DNA from: an uncultured Nitrospira sp.
Lineage (GTDB): Bacteria; Nitrospirota; Nitrospiria; Nitrospirales; Nitrospiraceae
DNA length: 64,000 nt
NCBI GenBank assembly: GCA_902500775.1
Contig: CABVRZ010000014.1
Location: forward strand, 1 to 64,000
Reading direction: 5' to 3'
The notes under the pieces were generated by a model. That model was not told the DNA's origin, ran no database searches, and saw only the letters and a list, made by a program, of their open reading frames with translations. Positions within the stretch are counted from its first letter, which is position 1. Every line of letters begins with the position of its first letter. Positions 15,223-24,705 of this stretch are shown in pieces. The position numbers and the translations under genes were made by a program.

Positions 15223-17527
15223 CATCATAACAATTGCGTTTTGGTGGGGCGGCACAATCCTAGGACTGACAACGTTGGGGGTTGCCTTGTCAGCGCTTAT
15301 GCCTGGAGATCGCTTGGTTCATGCCAAGCAGAAACAAACGGCCGGCGGAATGACTTCGCTCTCATCGGATCTGCGCCATCCAAACAAGTATGTACCGGGA
15401 GAGGTGCTCGTCAAGTTCAAGGATGAGGCATCCCCGTTGGGAATCAAGTCCATCAATGTAGACGGTGAGAACCATGAAATCAAAGCGTTCTCCGTGAATG
15501 GTAGAGCCATCCACCAGTACAAGCTGGATGGAACCTTATCGGTCGATGAGGCAGTCGCGAAGTACCGAAGTAATCCGGCCGTTGAGTATGCTGAACCGAA
15601 CTACCTTTACTGGACAAAAGCCATTCCCAGTGATGCCAAGTTTGAGACGCTCTGGGGTCTCCATAACATCGGTCAATCTGTGAACGGAACCGCGGGAACA
15701 GCAGATGCCGACATTGATGCGCCGGAAGCCTGGGACATCAGCACCGGAAGTTCCGATGTCGTTATCGCCGTTATTGACTCGGGTATCGCCTACGACCATC
15801 CGGATCTCGCACCCAATATCTGGACAAACCAGGGGGAGACTGCGGGGGATGGCATTGACAACGATGGGAATGGATTCGTCGATGATGTCCATGGATGGGA
15901 TTTTCTCATGAATGACAGTGACCCGATGGATCCCATTGATCTTAATCCTGGTGGTAACCCAGGACATGGTACTCATGTCGCAGGAATCATCGCAGGAGCT
16001 GGAAACAACGGAACCGGGATCACCGGCGTCATGTGGAAGGCAAGACTGATGGCGCTTAAAGCCGGAGGAGTGAATGGATCTCTATCCACAGCCGCCATTG
16101 TCAGTGCGATCCGCTATGGCATCGCTAATGGTGCACGTGTGATCAACATGAGCTTTACCGCACCCGAATGTAGTCAGGCCTTGTACGATGCGGTGAGCGC
16201 CGCGAATGCAGCCGGCGTGATTCTTGTCGCCGCAGCGGGGAATGAAGAATCGGATAATGATAACGTACCTAGCTTCCCCGCAAATTTTGGTTCCCCCTCA
16301 GTGTGTGATGGACAACAGAAGGCAGCGCTGACAAACGTGATCGCGGTGGCGGCCACAGACCAGAATGACCAATTGATAAACCTCTCTAATTTCGGATCCA
16401 CAACAGTCCATGTGGCTGCGCCGGGAGTCAGGATCAACAGCACAAAGCCCACTTCGAGTGTTACCCATGTGCTCCTGCACAAGTTCGATTCGAATCCAAC
16501 CGGACTCGGGTATACGTTCGGAGGAATCAATAACGCCTGGGGATTCACGAATTCTACATCATTCAGCCAAGCAAACAGTCTCACCGACAGCCCAAGCGGC
16601 AACTATCTGAACGGCACCGATTCCTTTGCAGCCGGACCAGTGTTCACGACTCAAGGACAGCGGGGATGTCGCCTTGACAGCCGCATTCGCCTGCAAACCG
16701 AGCAAGACATTGACGGAGTTCTAACCGAAGTATCACGAGACAGCGGAACCAACTGGGAGCCAATTCGTACAATCACTGGAAATACCAACGACCAATTTGA
16801 GCCCTTTACCTTGGGAGACATCGCGGATGGTATGGCCAATTCTCAATTTCGATTCCGATTCGAATCGGATGAGCGCCAGGTCTTCGACGGTGTCTATTTA
16901 GACGATGTCCGCATCGCCTGTGTTGCGGGTCAGCCTTCGGATGCAACGGACTATCAGTTTCTTCTTGGCACCTCGATGGCTGCTCCGCATGTCACGGGAC
17001 TCGCGGGTCTTTTACTCTCGGTTAATCCCCACCTGACCGTATCAGAACTCAGGAACGCAATCCTCAACACAGTCGATCGGAAGCCTTCTTTAAGTGGAAA
17101 GGTTTTGGCCGGCGGGCGAATCAATGCCCGAGCCGCGTTGGCCAGCGTAGTGACAACATTTTCCGTTACCGTCCACAAATCGGGGCTCGGCAGCGGTACC
17201 ATTACATCAAGCGCTGCCGGGATCGACTGTGGAGCGACATGCAAAGGCCAGTTTCCCCAAGGTAGCACTGTAACCCTTGCCGCCGCTCCCACCCCTGGAT
17301 CAACCTTTGCCGGGTGGAGTGGAGATTGTGTAGGAACTGGTCTCTGCTCGCTTGCCCAGAATGCCACTGTCACCGCAACCTTCACCATTGCACCAGCCCT
17401 TCCGGCCCCTATCGAGGGAGGAGGGGGAGGCTGCACACTCGCTCCTGGCACAACTGGAGACATATTGCTACCAGCCTTACTACTCATGTCTCTGGTTGCC
17501 TTGTTGTGGAGAGGCAGACGTAGATGA
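15185..17527 (+). CDS. Subtilisin-like S8 protease with C-terminal sorting tail, copy 1
   Basis: This 780-residue protein has an N-terminal membrane/signal segment and then a propeptide (VPGEVLVKFKDE ... EYAEPNYLY). The catalytic domain has Asp198 (VIAVIDSGIAYDHPDL), His261 (PGHGTHVAGI) and Ser597 (GTSMAAPHVTG). An extra module of about 170 residues, beta-rich, sits between His and Ser. A Cys-containing bacterial repeat domain follows (GIDCGATCKGQF ... FAGWSGDC). The tail is GGGGGCTLAPG, a hydrophobic helix and RGRRR, like MYXO-CTERM-type sorting signals. ATG 15185 (AGGAGA upstream) is used because the paralogue shares it. The gene is coupled to the flanking genes by overlaps on both sides. 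Confidence 0.88.
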   Translation: MQSPTIGTKRKSSIITIAFWWGGTILGLTTLGVALSALMPGDRLVHAKQKQTAGGMTSLSSDLRHPNKYVPGEVLVKFKDEASPLGIKSINVDGENHEIKAFSVNGRAIHQYKLDGTLSVDEAVAKYRSNPAVEYAEPNYLYWTKAIPSDAKFETLWGLHNIGQSVNGTAGTADADIDAPEAWDISTGSSDVVIAVIDSGIAYDHPDLAPNIWTNQGETAGDGIDNDGNGFVDDVHGWDFLMNDSDPMDPIDLNPGGNPGHGTHVAGIIAGAGNNGTGITGVMWKARLMALKAGGVNGSLSTAAIVSAIRYGIANGARVINMSFTAPECSQALYDAVSAANAAGVILVAAAGNEESDNDNVPSFPANFGSPSVCDGQQKAALTNVIAVAATDQNDQLINLSNFGSTTVHVAAPGVRINSTKPTSSVTHVLLHKFDSNPTGLGYTFGGINNAWGFTNSTSFSQANSLTDSPSGNYLNGTDSFAAGPVFTTQGQRGCRLDSRIRLQTEQDIDGVLTEVSRDSGTNWEPIRTITGNTNDQFEPFTLGDIADGMANSQFRFRFESDERQVFDGVYLDDVRIACVAGQPSDATDYQFLLGTSMAAPHVTGLAGLLLSVNPHLTVSELRNAILNTVDRKPSLSGKVLAGGRINARAALASVVTTFSVTVHKSGLGSGTITSSAAGIDCGATCKGQFPQGSTVTLAAAPTPGSTFAGWSGDCVGTGLCSLAQNATVTATFTIAPALPAPIEGGGGGCTLAPGTTGDILLPALLLMSLVALLWRGRRR

Positions 17528-18069
17528 AATCTAGCTTTAGAACGCGAGAACAGCCACAACACCGGAGATTGCGCTCTGGTTTCATGGTAGGAGTGCAGAA
17601 TGCCTCATCTGGTGTACTGCCTAGACTACACCGCGCGGTATCGGTCACACCGCTATTAGGTCTTCAATTCAATCGCCCCTTTCATCGAGATCCCGCATTC
17701 CTCTTGTTGTTAGCTCTTGGTCCGATTGCATCGTGTTCCATGATAGGGCTTTTCGTGTTTCAACCACTGGTTTGGTCTGCCATATGGTCTGCAGCCTTTT
17801 TCTCTGTTGCGCTTTGGCAGCTTGTATTGGAAGAATTGCTGTTTTGCGGCATCATCCAGGAGTATACGCGGCAATCAGTGGTGATGCCGAAGACTTGGAA
17901 TGGACTATCTCTCTCCAACTTTCTGACATCTCTTTTATTTACCTTGGCTCATCTGGCCACCCATTCCATCTCCCGGTCCCTACTTGTATTCGTTCCTTCC
18001 CTCTGTTTTGGATTCGTACGAGATCGCTTTGGATCAGCATGTCCCTCCATCGCTCCACACGCCTTCTAG
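17524..18069 (+). pseudogene. CPBP intramembrane protease, damaged copy 1
   Basis: This 181-residue multi-helix membrane protein belongs to the CPBP (CAAX protease/bacteriocin-processing) family. It starts at ATG 17524, overlapping the protease stop by ATGA. Compared with the intact paralogue at 21451, the EExxxR motif reads EELLFC, so Arg108 is Cys. The HAFYN motif ends HAF followed by a TAG where the paralogue has TAT (Tyr182), which removes the motif Asn and about 20 residues. Both changes hit residues conserved in active members, so the protein is probably inactive. Confidence 0.75.
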
Positions 18070-18281
18070 AACACCGACTATTTTTTCTCGTCAGGGACGT
18101 CGCCCTATCCAACCCGTCAAGATGCTTCACCATTTGACTCCCCTAGGTAATCGAGCCCAATATGGATTCAAGAAAGAAAGTGATACCACAGTGCCAACTA
18201 AGATTCTGAAAGAGTGTGGTTGGCTAGCCTCACAGTTGATTCCTGTCATCGTAGGATTGCACCCAATCGCTGCAGAATGCT

Positions 18282-18383
18282 CACTTCGTGCTCGGCTTCG
18301 GCCAAGCCTTTCTCTCAAGCTCGACGAACCCAGCGAGATGGGTGCATCAAAAAGTGGAGCGAGTAGCATTGGGGAAAGGCTGA
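18282..18383 (+). pseudogene. Remnant of the oxidase-like gene 3' end
   Basis: This segment aligns with the last 100 or so bases of the gene at 13707-14225. It shares CTTCGTGCTCGGCTTCGGCC-type sequence, the following CAAGCCTTTCTCTC, a diverged middle and the final GGCTGATCATC including the TGA. Nothing of the 5' part remains. It marks the upstream edge of the second copy of the duplicated module. The surrounding gap from 18070 to 18753 shows no other gene. Confidence 0.75.
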
Positions 18384-18753
18384 TCATCCGGAACAGCGAT
18401 ACTCGCCAGCATGGAGAGCCCCACTCATATCTCGCCAGACACGGCCACTAATCCAGTGGATGTCTGGCCACCAGGGAAACTGCCATTACGCGACTCGTAC
18501 AAGTCTAAAAACAGTGTGCTGGCACACACTCGTTCTTCCCGAATTCTAGGTCGAGCAGAACCTCTTCATCACAAACCAGTACATAGACGTGACATTCCGC
18601 AATCCCAGCACTTTCTACTTCAACGAGTGATCCATCACGCTATGCCAGATTTCCCCCTCGGAAGAGGGATACAGGAATCAACATCGATCCTATTACATAT
18701 AACGCCTGCCTGGCTGAACCAGCGTGATCGACCTGCATGACACAGAGAATACG

Positions 18754-19143
18754 ATGTGGCATTTTCCCAATTTCTTTCATCGTGTCGCACAACTTGTCAC
18801 AATCACGATGTATGTGTCGGTTGTGTGGCTTTCCACATCCTGTAACGCAGCTGACCACTCTGTGACAACGCCGCATACTATCGATCCATCAGCGAAATTC
18901 TCTCCCCCTCAATTCACCCCGAATGAAGTGTTGGTCAAGTTCAAAGCCGGAGTTTCTCCAGAGCGGATTGCGTCCATCCTGAACGACGCCCGGGCCGACG
19001 TGATCACTGAACTCCAGCAGGGACGTCTTTATCACGTCCGTATGTTGGGTGATCGGTCGGTTGAGTCCGTGATAACCCGGCTCACTTCATATGGAGAGGT
19101 CGAGTATGCAGAGCCCAACTACCGACACGAAATGCAGAAGTAG
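18754..19143 (+). CDS. Propeptide-only lipoprotein (putative subtilase inhibitor), copy 2
   Basis: This 129-residue paralogue of the protein at 14848-15222 has the same WLSTSC lipobox and the same propeptide fold (NEVLVKFKAGVSPERIASIL ... VEYAEPNYRHE). No protease domain is attached. The ATG at 18754 is preferred over GTG 18724 because it places the signal peptide at the N-terminus, though the ribosome-binding site is weak. The end overlaps the protease gene start at 19106 by 38 bp, exactly as in copy 1. A role in inhibiting or folding the adjacent protease is inferred. Confidence 0.75.
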   Translation: MWHFPNFFHRVAQLVTITMYVSVVWLSTSCNAADHSVTTPHTIDPSAKFSPPQFTPNEVLVKFKAGVSPERIASILNDARADVITELQQGRLYHVRMLGDRSVESVITRLTSYGEVEYAEPNYRHEMQK

Positions 19144-21454
19144 CATGATGAGAATCGTGCTCTCTTGGGTCGCGGCGATCGTCGGCTTGACAACAGTCGT
19201 GCTCACATTGTCGGGCCTCATGCCTGGAGATCGTTTCGTCTACGCGAAGCAGAAACAGACCCCCGGTGGCACAGTCGGGCTATCAGGGGACGCGCGTCGT
19301 CGAGCCCAGTATGTTCTCGGAGAGGTGCTCGTCAAGTTCAAGGATGAGGCGTCTTCAGCGGGAATCACGTCGCTGAATGTCGAGCTGGGTGCCAAAGAAC
19401 TCAGAGCGGTATCGGCACACGCTGGAGTGATTCATCAGTACAAGTTGGAGGGTGCCTTATCGGTGGACGATGCAGTCGTGAAGTACCAAAGCAATCCCGC
19501 CGTTGAATACGCGGAGCCCAACTATCTGTACCAGCTGCACGCCATTCCCAATGATGCCCAGTTCGGCACATTATGGGGCCTCCATAACACCGGTCAAGCT
19601 GTGAATGAAACGGCGGGGAAGGCCGACGCCGACATTGATGCCCCTGAAGCCTGGGACATCAGCACGGGAAGCCCAAACGTGATCATTGCCGTCATTGACA
19701 CGGGTGTGGCCTACGACCACCCGGATCTGGCACCCAATATCTGGACGAATCCGGGAGAGATCGCGGGGGATGGCCTCGATAATGATGAGAATGGATTCGT
19801 CGACGATGTGCATGGGTGGGATTTTCTCATGAACGATAACGACCCCATGGACCCTGTCGATCTCAATCCTGGAGGGAACCCAGGACATGGCACTCATGTC
19901 GCGGGAATCATCGCGGGAGCAGGAAACAACGAAGCTGGCGTCACGGGGGTCATGTGGACTGCCAGACTAATGGCACTGAAAGCCGGAGGAGTGAATCGAT
20001 CTCTATCCACCACTGCCCTTGTCAATGCGATCCGCTACGCCATCACGAAAGGTGCACGCGTCATCAATGGCAGCTTTGGTGGATCTGGGTGTAGCCTCGC
20101 CCTCTATGATGTCCTGAGTGCCGCGAATGAGGCAGGGATCTTATTTGTTGCAGCGGCGGGCAACGGTGGCGACGATGGGATCGGCGATGACAATGATAGT
20201 ACCCCAAGTTTTCCTTCAAACTTCAGCGCGTCTTCGGTGTGCAATGGCCATCAAAGGGCCGCGCTGACAAACGTGATTGCGGTCGCTGCGACAGACCAAC
20301 ATGATCAATTGGCGACCTTCTCGAATTTCGGGCCCGCGACCGTACAAGTAGCCGCACCGGGAGTCAGAATCAACAGCACAACCCCCACATCGAACGTGAC
20401 AACTGTCCTGTTTCACAACTTTGATTCCAACCCGACCGGACTTGGATACGGCTTTGGAGGAGCCAATAATACCTGGGGATTCACCAATTCCACGTCATTC
20501 AGCCAACCAAATAGCCTAACCGACAGTCCGACCGGAAGTTATCAGAACCGCACCGAGTCCTTCACTGTAGGACCGGTGTTCTCTACCGAGGGTCAGCGGG
20601 GCTGCCGATTAGACAGTCGTGTCCGCTATCAAACCGAGCTTGAGCTCGACACAGTCTTTGCAGATGTATCAAAGAACAGCGGGACCAGTTGGCAAACCAG
20701 CCGGGGAATTTCTGGAGACAGCAACGATCAATTTCATTCCATTACCTGGGGAGACATCGCAGATGGCACAGCGGGTTCACGATTCCGGTTCCGATTCGTA
20801 TCGGATGAGAGTTTGACCTTTGATGGAGCGTATCTGGACGACGTCCGCATCGCCTGTGTGGCAGGTCCGCCGTCACGCACCACGGATTACAAATTTCTTC
20901 AGGGCACGTCGATGGCCACTCCCCATGTGGTAGGACTCGCTGGATTATTGCTCTCGGTCAATCCTAGCCTCTCAGTCTCCGAACTCAGGAGCGCCATCCT
21001 GAGCACTGTGGATCGTAACGCGTCTCTGAGTGCAAAGGTGTTGAGCGGTGGACGTATCAATGCCAGAGCCGCGTTGAACAGCGTGGTGGCAAATTCCACC
21101 ATGACTGTTCACAAAGCCGGTGCTGGCACGGGAACGGTTACGTCCGATCCTGCCGGAATTGACTGCCGAGCAACATGCAATGGGAAGTTCCCCTTGGGGA
21201 GCACAGTCCATCTCACCGCAACACCCGATCCGGGATCTACATTTGTAGGGTGGAGCGGAGATTGCTCTGGAACTGGTCTCTGCTCGATTGCCCCGAATGC
21301 AACTGTCACTGCCACCTTCAATATTGCCCCGCCTCCCACCGAGAGCGGCGGTGGAGGCTGCACACTCGCTCCCGGCGCACCTGGTGACATACTACTGCCC
21401 AGCATGCTGCTGCTGTCTCTGATGCTCGTGCTGTGGAGAACAAGACGCCGATGA
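19106..21454 (+). CDS. Subtilisin-like S8 protease with C-terminal sorting tail, copy 2
   Basis: This 782-residue protein is a close paralogue of the protease at 15185-17527 along its whole length. Catalytic residues are Asp198 (VIAVIDTGVAYDHPDL), His261 (PGHGTHVAGI) and Ser602 (GTSMATPHVVG). The inserted beta-rich module, the Cys-containing repeat domain and the tail (SGGGGCTLAPG, helix, RTRRR) are all present. ATG 19106 follows GGAGAGG at good spacing. It should be exported, activated by propeptide removal and anchored or released through the C-terminal tail. The substrate is unknown. Its stop overlaps the next gene by ATGA. Confidence 0.88.
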   Translation: MQSPTTDTKCRSSMMRIVLSWVAAIVGLTTVVLTLSGLMPGDRFVYAKQKQTPGGTVGLSGDARRRAQYVLGEVLVKFKDEASSAGITSLNVELGAKELRAVSAHAGVIHQYKLEGALSVDDAVVKYQSNPAVEYAEPNYLYQLHAIPNDAQFGTLWGLHNTGQAVNETAGKADADIDAPEAWDISTGSPNVIIAVIDTGVAYDHPDLAPNIWTNPGEIAGDGLDNDENGFVDDVHGWDFLMNDNDPMDPVDLNPGGNPGHGTHVAGIIAGAGNNEAGVTGVMWTARLMALKAGGVNRSLSTTALVNAIRYAITKGARVINGSFGGSGCSLALYDVLSAANEAGILFVAAAGNGGDDGIGDDNDSTPSFPSNFSASSVCNGHQRAALTNVIAVAATDQHDQLATFSNFGPATVQVAAPGVRINSTTPTSNVTTVLFHNFDSNPTGLGYGFGGANNTWGFTNSTSFSQPNSLTDSPTGSYQNRTESFTVGPVFSTEGQRGCRLDSRVRYQTELELDTVFADVSKNSGTSWQTSRGISGDSNDQFHSITWGDIADGTAGSRFRFRFVSDESLTFDGAYLDDVRIACVAGPPSRTTDYKFLQGTSMATPHVVGLAGLLLSVNPSLSVSELRSAILSTVDRNASLSAKVLSGGRINARAALNSVVANSTMTVHKAGAGTGTVTSDPAGIDCRATCNGKFPLGSTVHLTATPDPGSTFVGWSGDCSGTGLCSIAPNATVTATFNIAPPPTESGGGGCTLAPGAPGDILLPSMLLLSLMLVLWRTRRR

Positions 21455-22050
21455 AGCTCGATTTGAGAGCGCGAGAATTGTCGTCGGAGCAGATATCGCA
21501 CACAGACCTCATCGTTGAGGCATCGGGCGTTTCCCCTCATGAGCGCTTCATGCTCCGCCTCTCCGCACACGTCACGGCACTACTGGGACTTCACAACCAT
21601 CGTCCCTTTCATCGGGACCCTGTATTCCTCTCGTTGTTCGTGTGTGGTCCGTTCGTATGGTGTGCTATGACCGAGGGCTTTCAATTCCAGCCTCTCTCTC
21701 AGCATGTCCTTTGGTCAGTAGCATTTCTTTCCATCGCGTTGTGGCAACCTCTGCTGGAAGAATTGCTGTTCCGTGGCATCATCCAAGGGCATATGCTGCA
21801 ACCCCTAACGAGATGGAAACCATGGATCGGACTATCCATGCCCAACCTACTGACGTCGCTCTTCTTCTCATTAGCCCATCTGGCCGGACACTCCATCACG
21901 TGGTCGTTACTCGTGTTCGTTCCCTCTCTCTGCTTCGGCTTCGTGCGAGATCGCTTTGGATCGGTGTATCCTTCCATCATTCTGCATGCTTTCTATAATG
22001 TGGGGCACTTTCTTTTTGTCGATGGTGTCATGCTTTTCAATTCCCGTTAA
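21451..22050 (+). CDS. CPBP (CAAX-type) intramembrane glutamic protease, intact copy
   Basis: This 199-residue polytopic membrane protein carries all the motifs of active CPBP proteases: EELLFR (Glu103, Glu104, Arg108), SLAHLAGH (His143) and HAFYN (His179, Asn183). The ATG at 21451 overlaps the protease stop (ATGA), so translation is coupled. Members of this family act as sortase-like processing enzymes for MYXO-CTERM and related C-terminal tags (myxosortases). The adjacent proteases carry such a tail, so this protein is the likely processing partner of both copies. That pairing is inferred. Confidence 0.85.
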   Translation: MKLDLRARELSSEQISHTDLIVEASGVSPHERFMLRLSAHVTALLGLHNHRPFHRDPVFLSLFVCGPFVWCAMTEGFQFQPLSQHVLWSVAFLSIALWQPLLEELLFRGIIQGHMLQPLTRWKPWIGLSMPNLLTSLFFSLAHLAGHSITWSLLVFVPSLCFGFVRDRFGSVYPSIILHAFYNVGHFLFVDGVMLFNSR

Positions 22051-22230
22051 GATGTCCGCTCCTGACGGTTTTGATGGTGAGGCTGTTCCAGCCCCACACC
22101 TATGCAAAGTGGACACCTCAGCCATCTGGCCCAAGCGAGCAGTGGAGTCTCTGCCGGCATGGATGCTATCTTCATTAAAACAACACTCACTCTTGACTCA
22201 ATGCATATCTCCCTGCCCTGTCGTTGAATC

Positions 22231-22881
22231 ATGCTCAATCACAGCTCTGTCACGTTGTTCTCTCTCGCGTTCAGTTCGTTGTTCCCTCTCATTAACCCGA
22301 TAGGCATTGCCTTAATCGTACAAAATGAGTTCTCTGGCTCAGGGAAAAATCGCATCGGCGATTGTTTCATGACCTGCACCTACTCTTTTGTGTTGGGGTT
22401 GTTGGCGCTGATCTTTGGTCGATCTTTTTTTGCCTTTATGGGAATCTCAGTTCCGTCAACGCAGATCGCAGGCGGCATTCTGCTTTCCATCATGGGTATT
22501 TCTCTTCTCAACTCCGACGCGAAGGAAAAGAAGCATGACGTGCCACAAACGCACAATATGATCGATCGGCTCTTTTACCCTATCGCGTTTCCGCTCACGA
22601 TGGGGCCAGGCAGCATCTCAGCACTTATCTTGTTAAACGCGCACGCCCATGCGGATGACATGCACACCTACCTGGTCAACCTCTCGATCATTGCGCTTGC
22701 CTTGTTTGTGATTATGATCGTCACGTTTTTTTGCTTTACCTACTCCGGTTTGATTGTCGATCAAATCGGACAATCGGGAAGTATCGTGATCAATAAATTC
22801 ATGTCCTTCATTGTCTTCACCATCGGCGTACAGATGACCATCGCCGGCCTCAAAGCTCAGTTTCCCTCTCTCCTGCAGTAG
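22231..22881 (+). CDS. MarC-family integral membrane protein
   Basis: This 216-residue protein has six predicted transmembrane helices and the MarC/UPF0056 signature near the N-terminus (FSSLFPLINPIGIALI). AFPLTMGPGSISALI follows mid-protein, with the conserved proline/glycine pattern. The length is normal for the family (about 200-220). The transported substrate is unknown, and the historical link to multiple antibiotic resistance is not accepted. It follows the protease module by 180 bp with no clear gene between and is probably independently transcribed. Confidence 0.85.
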   Translation: MLNHSSVTLFSLAFSSLFPLINPIGIALIVQNEFSGSGKNRIGDCFMTCTYSFVLGLLALIFGRSFFAFMGISVPSTQIAGGILLSIMGISLLNSDAKEKKHDVPQTHNMIDRLFYPIAFPLTMGPGSISALILLNAHAHADDMHTYLVNLSIIALALFVIMIVTFFCFTYSGLIVDQIGQSGSIVINKFMSFIVFTIGVQMTIAGLKAQFPSLLQ

Positions 22882-23010
22882 TGTGTTGTGATTGCCGGCT
22901 GGGTGCGAAAGCTGGTGAGATCTACAGCACCGTGACTAAAAACTGACTCTCATCAAACGCCGTAGAAATCTACATACGACTCGATTGATGAGAACTGGTG
23001 TTCGTCGGCG

Positions 23011-24705
23011 CTACAGCGTCACCGTGAACCCGCGATTCTGAAGAACGGTTCGAATGATGTTCACATCCGAGGTTGAATAGCCGAGGCCGATGGCCGCAGT
23101 CACGAGCGCATTGGCCGCCTGATTAAAAGAGGTATCGTCGGTCAGCAAAAAATGATGCTGCAGAATGACCATGTCGGCTTTTGATGCCCCAATCGCCCCA
23201 CGAATCTGCCACAAGGCGGCTGACCACATTTCTCCGTCGTCGTGGACCTCGCCGACGACTGACTCTGGGTAATGCTTGGTCCCGTCTAACCGACGAAGAC
23301 AGGGAGGGCTTGTCGATGAGTAGGAAGTCGCATCCCATTCGGCAAGACAAGCATCTTGGAACCCGCCGCTGAGCTGAGCCCCAAGCGTGCCGGCCCAATA
23401 GTCTCCGAATCCCTCTCCAATCGAATCCGCTTCCAACGTCGTTCCATAGCCCGGAACCTGGTTATCGAGGATTGAATGGCCATACTCATGCCACACGACA
23501 TCGGCATCCTCCGCGTCGTCAACGCCACCAGTCCCGTAAGTGATGCGCTTCGTGGACGATTGATAGAAGGAATTATCTTTTTTATAGCGATCGACGCTGA
23601 ACACCTGTTGCCGGTTATTCACGGTGAGCAAGCCGAGGGATTGGATGTACCGTTGCGCATAATCGAGATAGTAATAGGCCATGGTCTCACTGAAACCATC
23701 AGAGCTGCGATCGAAGCCAAACGTCTGGATTGCTGAGGAGACTCGCCGCTTCGAGGCACTACTGGAGGCATAGGTGCCATCGAGGAAGCCGCTGCCATCT
23801 AATCCTGGCAAGGTCACCAGACGATAGGCAGCCTGGGGAACAGCGGAGGCCGCGTCTTTCTGGTCGCTCAAGCTGTTGGTCTGCGTGGCCACGACTGCAT
23901 TCACCTGAAAAACTTGTCCTGTCCCATTGAGATACCGATTAAGATCCCTCGCAGACTTCAATGCCTTGCCCGTCTGTGCCTGCACAAATACCTGCCAGGT
24001 AGGCCCAGCCGTGTGGATCATCACTTCCCATGCAACCACCGGAGTACCCGTCTCACCATAGATAACCAGTTTGGCTGATGGCCGCGGGATATCCTCTTCT
24101 CCATCTTTTTCACTGAGGCCACGTGGAATGTGCCCTTGGGCTGCCTGGATCGCCTGCTCAGTGTCCAACGATGGAACCCTCATCGGGAGCTTTTCAGTTG
24201 GCACGGAGGTGTTTGTCAGACCGACGACATGACCATGGCGGTCAAAATGAATCTTCAGTTCTCCCCTATACACCGGGATCCCCTCAGCCATTTGCGCGAA
24301 TGAATAGACGTGCCCCATCGGGGTGGTTCTGTCGCTTTCCAGAACAAAACCAGACAAGGCTGCATCAAGTTTGAGCAGCGCGGCCTGGGAGGAAAGAAAC
24401 TGCCTTGCTGAGGTTTCTGAAACTTCCATTGGAACCGAGAGGATGCCATAGATCGCTTTTGGTGTCCCCCAAAGATGACTCCATGTAACCGAAATAGGAC
24501 CTGACGATTTCCCAGCCAAAGCAACCCACAATGGCAGCAGATCAGGGTCAGGCTTCCCGACAAGTTGCGGCTCAGCCTGGCCACCGTTGCGCTTCAGGTG
24601 CACCTCATCCGGCGGGGCAGCTTGCACCATCCCTGCACTAGTCACGATCACGGTAACCGTCATGAATAAGAGCCTGTGCATGAAGCAACGCAGCGCGATG
24701 TACAT
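23011..24705 (-). CDS. Thermolysin-like secreted metallopeptidase (M4/M36 type)
   Basis: This 564-residue protein has a signal peptide (LLFMTVTVIVTSAGMVQA), a propeptide region of FTP/PepSY type (VYRGELKIHFDRHGHVVGLTN) and a zinc peptidase domain. The zinc motif is WHEYGH (His406, Glu407, His410), with the third ligand Glu431 and Asp435 in GEGFGDYW, the gluzincin pattern. ATG 24705 was chosen because GAGGAG is 7 nt upstream and it puts the signal peptide first. A longer frame to 24777 is open but unsupported. It is probably a secreted scavenging or processing protease. Confidence 0.85.
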   Translation of the reverse strand: MYIALRCFMHRLLFMTVTVIVTSAGMVQAAPPDEVHLKRNGGQAEPQLVGKPDPDLLPLWVALAGKSSGPISVTWSHLWGTPKAIYGILSVPMEVSETSARQFLSSQAALLKLDAALSGFVLESDRTTPMGHVYSFAQMAEGIPVYRGELKIHFDRHGHVVGLTNTSVPTEKLPMRVPSLDTEQAIQAAQGHIPRGLSEKDGEEDIPRPSAKLVIYGETGTPVVAWEVMIHTAGPTWQVFVQAQTGKALKSARDLNRYLNGTGQVFQVNAVVATQTNSLSDQKDAASAVPQAAYRLVTLPGLDGSGFLDGTYASSSASKRRVSSAIQTFGFDRSSDGFSETMAYYYLDYAQRYIQSLGLLTVNNRQQVFSVDRYKKDNSFYQSSTKRITYGTGGVDDAEDADVVWHEYGHSILDNQVPGYGTTLEADSIGEGFGDYWAGTLGAQLSGGFQDACLAEWDATSYSSTSPPCLRRLDGTKHYPESVVGEVHDDGEMWSAALWQIRGAIGASKADMVILQHHFLLTDDTSFNQAANALVTAAIGLGYSTSDVNIIRTVLQNRGFTVTL

